This document shows positions 1 through 3,917 of a stretch of DNA of 7,594 bases, piece by piece. How positions within the stretch are numbered: position 1 is the stretch's first letter; each line of letters opens with the position of its first letter. The notes beneath the pieces are model-generated. The model saw only the letters and a program-made list of their open reading frames with translations. It did not search any database and had not been told where the DNA came from. The stretch is from Bacillota bacterium. Its GTDB lineage: Bacteria; Bacillota; Dethiobacteria; DTU022. The stretch is taken from positions 1-7,594 of the forward strand of contig JAAZIE010000130.1 in the NCBI GenBank assembly GCA_012510305.1, given 5' to 3'. A program made the translations under genes and the position numbers.

Positions 1-611
1 AAGTAAAGCGGTTAAGCGGTGAGCTGGATCGTATTTTTCTTATCGGTTGCGGCACCTGTGCGACCATGGCCAAAACCGGGGGGGTGGCAGAGGTAAAGGC
101 GATGCAGGAGAAGCTGCAGGAGGAGGGCAAGCTCGTTACCGGGTCGGTGGTCATCCCCACGGCCTGTGATGAGATGACCGCGGAGATCTTGAACGAATCC
201 AGGAAATCGCTGGAGGATGCCCGGTGCATCATCGTGATGGCCTGCGCCCTCGGTGTCCAGCGGGTCAATTCATACCTGTCGCAGCCTGTTATCCCGGCCC
301 TGGATACCCTTTTTATCGGCATGGAGAAAAGCCCCGGTCTATTTTTTGAAGCCTGCGACCAGTGTGGACAGTGCATTCTCGGTGAAACCGCGGGGATCTG
401 CCCGCTGACAGCCTGTCACAAGGGGCTGTTGAACGGCCCCTGCGGCGGGACCGACAAAGGAAAATGCGAAGTGGATCCGGAGAAGGACTGCGCTTTTACC
501 CTGATTTATGAGCGGTTGAAAGAACAGGGCCGGCTTGATTTAATGCGTAAATACCACCCCCCCAGGAACCACCAGGTTTTGCCCCGGCCCCGGGAATCCC
601 GGATTTCATGA
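1..611 (+). CDS. metV: MetV, cysteine-rich partner of methylenetetrahydrofolate reductase (5' partial)
   Basis: This is the C-terminal part of MetV, the zinc/Fe-S type partner that couples MetF to an electron-transfer complex in acetogens. It acts in the cytoplasm in the methyl branch of one-carbon metabolism. The reading frame is open from base 3, giving 202 visible residues, so the gene starts before the window. The first in-frame ATG (66) is not the start: the family's conserved GCGTC motif lies before it (visible residues 15-19). Cysteines then cluster at about 118, 121, 124, 133, 138, 147, 155 and 163, including the CDQCGQC and LLNGPCGG signatures typical of the MetV C-terminal domain. 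A 16-nt gap to metF indicates co-transcription and probably complex formation. The family call is firm. Physiological direction and electron donor cannot be read from this fragment; the partner genes (HdrABC-MvhD-like or RnfC2-like in known systems) would lie upstream. Confidence 0.9.
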   Translation, partial: VKRLSGELDRIFLIGCGTCATMAKTGGVAEVKAMQEKLQEEGKLVTGSVVIPTACDEMTAEILNESRKSLEDARCIIVMACALGVQRVNSYLSQPVIPALDTLFIGMEKSPGLFFEACDQCGQCILGETAGICPLTACHKGLLNGPCGGTDKGKCEVDPEKDCAFTLIYERLKEQGRLDLMRKYHPPRNHQVLPRPRESRIS

Positions 612-612
612 A

Positions 613-620
613 AAGGGAGG
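613..620 (+). promoter_or_regulatory. Ribosome binding site of metF
   Basis: AAGGGAGG is a near-perfect Shine-Dalgarno sequence. It sits 7 nt before the ATG at 628 but only 1 nt before the in-frame ATG at 622. The spacing therefore favours 628 as the start. Confidence 0.75.
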
Positions 621-627
621 GATGAGG

Positions 628-1512
628 ATGGTGTCAAAACTGAAAGAGACGCTGGAGAATAAAAGTTTTGTCATTACCGGTGAAATCGGCCCCCCCAAGG
701 GAACCGATCTGAAAAAGATGTATGAGCATATCGAGCTGCTTAGAGAGAAAGTTGACGCCCTCAATGTCACCGATCACCAGAGCTCGGTAATGCGCTTTCC
801 TTCCATCGGCGGCTGCCTCGCTATCCGGGAACGGGGCGGAGAAGCGGTCCTGCAGTTAACCTGCCGCGACCGCAACCGTATCGCCCTGCAGGCGGAACTG
901 CTCCTGGCTTACAGCCAGGGGGTTAAAAATGTGCTCTGCCTCACCGGCGATGCCGTTCCCGTGGGCGATCACGGTGAGGCCAAGGGTATCTTTGACCTGG
1001 ATTCGGTTCAGCTGCTGCACGGTGTGAGGCAGCTGGAAAAGGGCTGGGACTTCGGGGGGAATGAGCTTGCGGGATCGGTGGAGTTCTGTGCCGGCGCCAC
1101 CGTCACCCCGGAAGCGGAGCCCCTGGAACCGCAGCTGATCAAGTTTGAAAAGAAGATAGACGCCGGTGCCGAATTCTTTCAAACGCAGGCCATTTACGAC
1201 CTGGAAAGGTTCGCCGGGTTTATGGAATATGCCCGCCAGTTTCCGGTAAAGATTCTCGCCGGTATTGTTTTGCTGTCATCGGCCCGGATGGCCAGGTTCA
1301 TGAATGAGAACGTGCCGGGTATTTTTGTTCCCCAAGCACTCATCGATGAAATGGCCGCCGCTCCAAAAGGGGAAGCGCTTAAAAAAGGGATCGAGATCGC
1401 CGGACGGACGATCGCCCTCCTGAAAAAAGAATCGCTCTGCGACGGGGTCCATATCATGGCTATAAACCGGGAAGAAGTGGTCCCTGATATTCTTGCCGCG
1501 GCCGGTCTTTAA
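628..1512 (+). CDS. metF: Methylenetetrahydrofolate reductase, MetF
   Basis: This flavin-dependent cytoplasmic enzyme reduces 5,10-methylene-THF to 5-methyl-THF, for methionine synthesis or for the Wood-Ljungdahl methyl branch. From 628 the protein is 294 residues, normal for a bacterial MetF barrel. Visible landmarks are TGEIGPPKGTD (17-27, with the conserved catalytic Glu at 19), NVTDHQSS (46-53), LTCRDRNR (77-84), LCLTGD (103-108, equivalent to the flavin-contacting Asp region of E. coli MetF), GATVTPEAEP (156-165) and FFQTQAIYD (183-191). The start at 628 is chosen over ATG 622 because of Shine-Dalgarno spacing; the difference is two residues. It follows metV closely and ends the transcription unit, with hairpins downstream. 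Pairing with MetV suggests a MetVF heterodimer fed by ferredoxin, NADH or a flavin-based complex rather than a stand-alone NADH-dependent MetF. That coupling is inference. Confidence 0.95.
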   Translation: MVSKLKETLENKSFVITGEIGPPKGTDLKKMYEHIELLREKVDALNVTDHQSSVMRFPSIGGCLAIRERGGEAVLQLTCRDRNRIALQAELLLAYSQGVKNVLCLTGDAVPVGDHGEAKGIFDLDSVQLLHGVRQLEKGWDFGGNELAGSVEFCAGATVTPEAEPLEPQLIKFEKKIDAGAEFFQTQAIYDLERFAGFMEYARQFPVKILAGIVLLSSARMARFMNENVPGIFVPQALIDEMAAAPKGEALKKGIEIAGRTIALLKKESLCDGVHIMAINREEVVPDILAAAGL

Positions 1513-1514
1513 GA

Positions 1515-1544
1515 GCTGCCGGCAGCCCGGGGTGCTGCCGGCAG
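1515..1544 (+). terminator. GC-rich hairpin just after metF
   Basis: CTGCCGGCAG, itself a palindrome, occurs at 1516-1525 and again at 1535-1544. The copies can pair as an 11-bp stem (1516-1526 with 1534-1544) around a 7-nt loop. It begins only a few bases after the metF stop. No T-run follows, so it is not a canonical intrinsic terminator. It could protect the metVF mRNA 3' end, act together with the second hairpin, or be a binding site, since each half is self-complementary. Confidence 0.45.
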
Positions 1545-1557
1545 AATAACCGGTATT

Positions 1558-1603
1558 AACAGGGGGAGCCGAAGTTGTCCGGCCCTCCTGTTCTCTTTCT
1601 CTG
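1558..1603 (+). terminator. Probable intrinsic terminator of the metVF operon
   Basis: The arms at 1558-1571 and 1580-1592 pair with one G-U pair and one bulged A around an 8-nt loop. A pyrimidine/T-rich tail (TTCTCTTTCTCT) follows directly. Position and shape suit the end of the metVF transcript. The tail is interrupted by C residues, so strength is uncertain. Confidence 0.5.
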
Positions 1604-1692
1604 CGGTTTTTGAGGGGAGCACACATTTTTGCGGCTCGGGGAGCGTTTCTTAGAACCATCTTGCAGGAATTAGCATATTTTAAGAGAATCTA

Positions 1693-1720
1693 TTGACAAA
1701 AGGCTGTTTCTGTAGAATAT
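1693..1720 (+). promoter_or_regulatory. Candidate sigma-A promoter for the downstream six-gene cluster
   Basis: A perfect -35 hexamer TTGACA is at 1693-1698. The best -10 is TAGAAT at 1713-1718 (5 of 6 matches), but the spacer is only 14 nt. GAATAT at 1715-1720 gives 16 nt with a poorer match. The site is in an AT-rich patch about 30 nt before the next start codon and after a likely terminator, where a promoter is expected. The short spacer leaves the exact -10 uncertain. Confidence 0.5.
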
Positions 1721-1747
1721 TGCCGGCCATAAAGAAGGGAGTCAGCC

Positions 1748-2254
1748 ATGTTACGCTCGTTTCCGGATACAGAACGTCCCGAACAAAATGTGAACGAATT
1801 TCTGGCCACGGTGCCTCCGGCTGAAGAGGCGCTCCCGGAGACAAAGATCAGAATCCGCGTTCGTTTCGATTACCGCGGTCTGCCCCGTCCCGCCCGTTTT
1901 TTCTTTGGCGGTAAGGGGGCAAAAGAGGTGGCCGAAGAGATTCGCCAGCAGCAGGCTAACATGTGGCGCCACGTGCCCATCCAGGGAGTGAGGATTGAGG
2001 ATCTGGAGTTTATCGAGCTTTATTCGGTCTACGATGAGATCGAGGAGACCCTGGCGGTCTATGCCCCCGTGGTACTGAGAGCGACTATTGATTCGCTGGA
2101 GGACATCCTGCGCTTTGTCAGCCGTAACGAGTTTCGCCGGGTGGAGTTTATCGAGCCGGCCCGGATCAGCCTGACCAACCGCGATCTGGAGAAACTGTTT
2201 TACAAGTTCGGAGAGATGCTCCAGCAGAGCATTCAGGAACAGGAAGGTTTTTAG
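1748..2254 (+). CDS. Unrecognised 168-aa soluble protein
   Basis: I do not recognise this family and assign no function. It is a real gene: an open frame with a good ribosome binding site (GAAGGGA at 1734-1740, 7 nt before the ATG), a promoter-like sequence upstream and close downstream genes. The protein has no signal peptide or membrane segment. Residues 1-30 are acidic and proline-containing, so probably flexible. A basic, beta-prone stretch follows (about 33-53, with IRIRVRFDYRG and RPARFFFGG), then a helix rich in Glu/Gln (about 56-70), two acidic segments (about 82-103), a likely helix (113-125) and a C-terminal amphipathic helix (146-165). The alternating pattern suggests a compact alpha/beta fold. 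As first gene of the cluster it may be linked to membrane, nucleotide or translation functions, but this is guilt by association only. Confidence 0.75.
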   Translation: MLRSFPDTERPEQNVNEFLATVPPAEEALPETKIRIRVRFDYRGLPRPARFFFGGKGAKEVAEEIRQQQANMWRHVPIQGVRIEDLEFIELYSVYDEIEETLAVYAPVVLRATIDSLEDILRFVSRNEFRRVEFIEPARISLTNRDLEKLFYKFGEMLQQSIQEQEGF

Positions 2255-2302
2255 AGCTGCGGCCTGGTATAAAAATTACCCCCAATGCCCAAAATTATGG
2301 AC

Positions 2303-2307
2303 AGGGG
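2303..2307 (+). promoter_or_regulatory. Ribosome binding site choosing the start of the small membrane protein
   Basis: AGGGG lies 7 nt before ATG 2315. Three earlier in-frame ATGs (2285, 2297, 2309) have no properly spaced Shine-Dalgarno sequence. The site therefore supports the 64-residue form. Confidence 0.5.
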
Positions 2308-2314
2308 AATGGAG

Positions 2315-2509
2315 ATGAGATCTTTGCCGCAGCAGTTTTACCGGGTGGCCCTGAGATGGGAACGTTTGCTCTACCGCTCCACTGCGGTGGTGCTGAGCTT
2401 GCTTGTCATCGGCCAGCTGCTCATGCTCAATGACCGGGTCCGTTATCTGCTCAGCAGGGTGGAGCCGCTGGAGGGATCTCCGTACCAGGAACAATATCGC
2501 GCTGAATGA
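2315..2509 (+). CDS. Small single-pass membrane protein, unknown function
   Basis: This encodes 64 residues from ATG 2315, or 74 if the ATG at 2285 is used. A basic, aromatic N-terminal segment (RVALRWERLLYR, about residues 10-21) leads into one hydrophobic helix (about 23-39, STAVVLSLLVIGQLLML). A short basic C-terminal part follows (NDRVRYLLSRVEPLEG, about 40-55). There is no signal-peptidase site, so an anchored membrane peptide is likely; charge is similar on both flanks, so topology is uncertain. I recognise no family. Its stop overlaps the ATG at 2506 as ATGA, a pattern of translational coupling, although that ATG is probably not the real cmk start. It lies between an unknown soluble protein and cmk, so the two small genes may work together, which is inference. 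Confidence 0.6.
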   Translation: MRSLPQQFYRVALRWERLLYRSTAVVLSLLVIGQLLMLNDRVRYLLSRVEPLEGSPYQEQYRAE

Positions 2510-2577
2510 AAAGTCCGGAAGCGCTAATTTTAACAAAAAAAAGGTATTTAACAGATGATCTCGAAAAAGATAGTGAG

Positions 2578-3252
2578 ATGTCGATTAATTCTCAGTTGAA
2601 AATTGCCATTGATGGACCGGCCGGATCAGGAAAGAGCACGGTGGCGCGAGAAGTGGCCGCCAGGCTGAATATCGCTTACATTGACACCGGGGCGATGTAC
2701 CGGGCTATTACCCTGAAACTGCTCAGGAGGCGCTGCGATCCGGTCGATCACGGCAGGGTGGAGGAGCTGTTGAAACAGACAGTGCTGGAGGTGTTGCCGG
2801 GAGGGCGGGTTATAATGGACGGTGAAGACGTTACCGCCGCAATCCGTGCGCCTGAAGTTAACGCGGCAGTTTCCCGGGTGGCGGAGCTGCCGGCAGTGCG
2901 CCGTAAAATGGTTCAACAGCAGCAGGAAATCGCCGCTGCCTCTGCCGGAATTGTCATGGAAGGACGGGATATCGCCTCCACGGTGATGCCCCAGGCCCCG
3001 CATAAGTTTTACCTGGATGCCTCTTTGCCGGTAAGAGCCCAACGGAGATCACAAGAGCAGCAGGATAAAGGATTGCCCCTTTCTTACGAAAACACTTTTC
3101 ATGAGATAAAAGAACGCGACCGTATAGATTCCGAGAGATCTCATTCGCCCCTGGCGATTACTCCCGGTACCGCAGTGATCGATACCACCTCTTTGACCAT
3201 TGAGGAAGTGGTGCAGTTAATTCTGCAGAGGGTTAACCGCCAAAAGGACTGA
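2578..3252 (+). CDS. cmk: Cytidylate kinase (CMP/dCMP kinase)
   Basis: This cytoplasmic enzyme phosphorylates CMP and dCMP with ATP, supplying CDP for nucleic acid and CDP-lipid synthesis. From ATG 2578 it has 224 residues, the usual length. Motifs: P-loop GPAGSGKST (13-21), DTGAMYR (36-42, nucleotide monophosphate site), MEGRDIASTV (127-136), KFYLDAS (143-149) and the arginine-rich ERDRIDSERSHSPL (179-192), all characteristic of bacterial Cmk. The frame stays open back to ATG 2506, overlapping the previous stop, which would add 24 residues. That extension is AT-rich and lysine-rich with rare-looking codons and an eight-A run, and families normally begin a few residues before the P-loop strand. 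I therefore prefer 2578. Neither start has a strong Shine-Dalgarno sequence, so the start remains open while identity is secure. The plsC start follows 14 nt after the stop. Confidence 0.95.
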   Translation: MSINSQLKIAIDGPAGSGKSTVAREVAARLNIAYIDTGAMYRAITLKLLRRRCDPVDHGRVEELLKQTVLEVLPGGRVIMDGEDVTAAIRAPEVNAAVSRVAELPAVRRKMVQQQQEIAAASAGIVMEGRDIASTVMPQAPHKFYLDASLPVRAQRRSQEQQDKGLPLSYENTFHEIKERDRIDSERSHSPLAITPGTAVIDTTSLTIEEVVQLILQRVNRQKD

Positions 3253-3259
3253 AGGGAGG
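3252..3259 (+). promoter_or_regulatory. Ribosome binding site selecting a GTG start for plsC
   Basis: AAGGGAGG overlaps the last base of the cmk stop codon and lies 7 nt before GTG 3267. The nearby ATG at 3263 is in another frame and closes within about a dozen codons. This is the same Shine-Dalgarno sequence and spacing as at metF. Confidence 0.75.
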
Positions 3260-3266
3260 GGCATGT

Positions 3267-3881
3267 GTGCTCTACAGGCTTGGTCATTTTGTTTTTAGAA
3301 TTGTCTACCTGGTATTGTTCAAGCGCCGGGTTTATGGAGGCGAGCAGCTACCGCATCAGGGACCGCTGATCATCTGTGCCAACCATGTCAACTGGCAGGA
3401 TCCCCTGATCATCGGCAGTGCCCTGCCGGCTCACTATAAAATCAAGTACATGGCCAAGGAAGAACTTTTTCGCAATCGTTTTGTCGCCTATTTCCTGAAA
3501 AAAGCGGGCGCCTTTCCCGTCAATCGCCAAAAAGCGGATATCGCGGCGGTCCGCCGTTGCTTCAAGGTTCTGGATGAAGGCGGCGTGATCGGCCTGTTCC
3601 CCGAGGGTACGCGCAGCAAGTCGGGGGAGCTGCAGCATTTACAGGAAGGGGCCGCCCTCATTGCGGCACGCAGCGGAGCGCCGGTTTTACCGGTTCTGGT
3701 AACGGGCTCTTATCGGACCGGCGGCCCCTTGAGCGTTGCTATCGGACCGGTTTTTTCTCTCCCCGGACTGGACTACAAAGGCCGGAAGGAGAGGAAAGCG
3801 CAGCTGGAGGAAGGCAGCAGAATGATCTATGAAAGTCTCAGGGCGCTTTATCCCGCCGATCAAAATGTCGAAAGTCTTTAG
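3267..3881 (+). CDS. plsC: 1-acyl-sn-glycerol-3-phosphate acyltransferase (PlsC family)
   Basis: This membrane-associated enzyme acylates lysophosphatidic acid to phosphatidic acid, the precursor of CDP-diacylglycerol and phospholipids. It has 204 residues from a GTG start, typical of compact Firmicute PlsC proteins. The acyltransferase motifs are all present: NHVNWQD (39-45, the HX4D catalytic pair His40/Asp45), GAFPVNR (81-87), FPEGTRS (111-117, glycerophosphate binding) and a proline-containing VLPV segment (140-143). The N-terminal hydrophobic stretch (about 8-18) probably anchors it to the membrane. Position between cmk and ispH fits a pathway link, because Cmk supplies cytidine nucleotides used in CDP-lipid formation. 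Substrate preference within the PlsC family cannot be read from sequence alone, so a related lysophospholipid acyltransferase is possible. Confidence 0.9.
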   Translation: MLYRLGHFVFRIVYLVLFKRRVYGGEQLPHQGPLIICANHVNWQDPLIIGSALPAHYKIKYMAKEELFRNRFVAYFLKKAGAFPVNRQKADIAAVRRCFKVLDEGGVIGLFPEGTRSKSGELQHLQEGAALIAARSGAPVLPVLVTGSYRTGGPLSVAIGPVFSLPGLDYKGRKERKAQLEEGSRMIYESLRALYPADQNVESL

Positions 3882-3905
3882 GTTCTTTTTTGCCTGGAAT
3901 TAGTT

Positions 3906-3909
3906 GGAG
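3906..3909 (+). promoter_or_regulatory. Ribosome binding site suggesting a TTG start for ispH-S1
   Basis: GGAG, within TTGGAGTGA, lies 8 nt before TTG 3918. The in-frame GTG at 3909 overlaps this GGAG and has no other well-spaced site, so TTG is the better start by spacing. Confidence 0.45.
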
Positions 3910-3917
3910 TGAAGCAA

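Noticed and set aside
3882..3895. T-run after plsC as a possible terminator
   Set aside because: No stable stem precedes the six T residues, and ispH-S1 begins within about 30 nt, so the genes are more likely co-transcribed.
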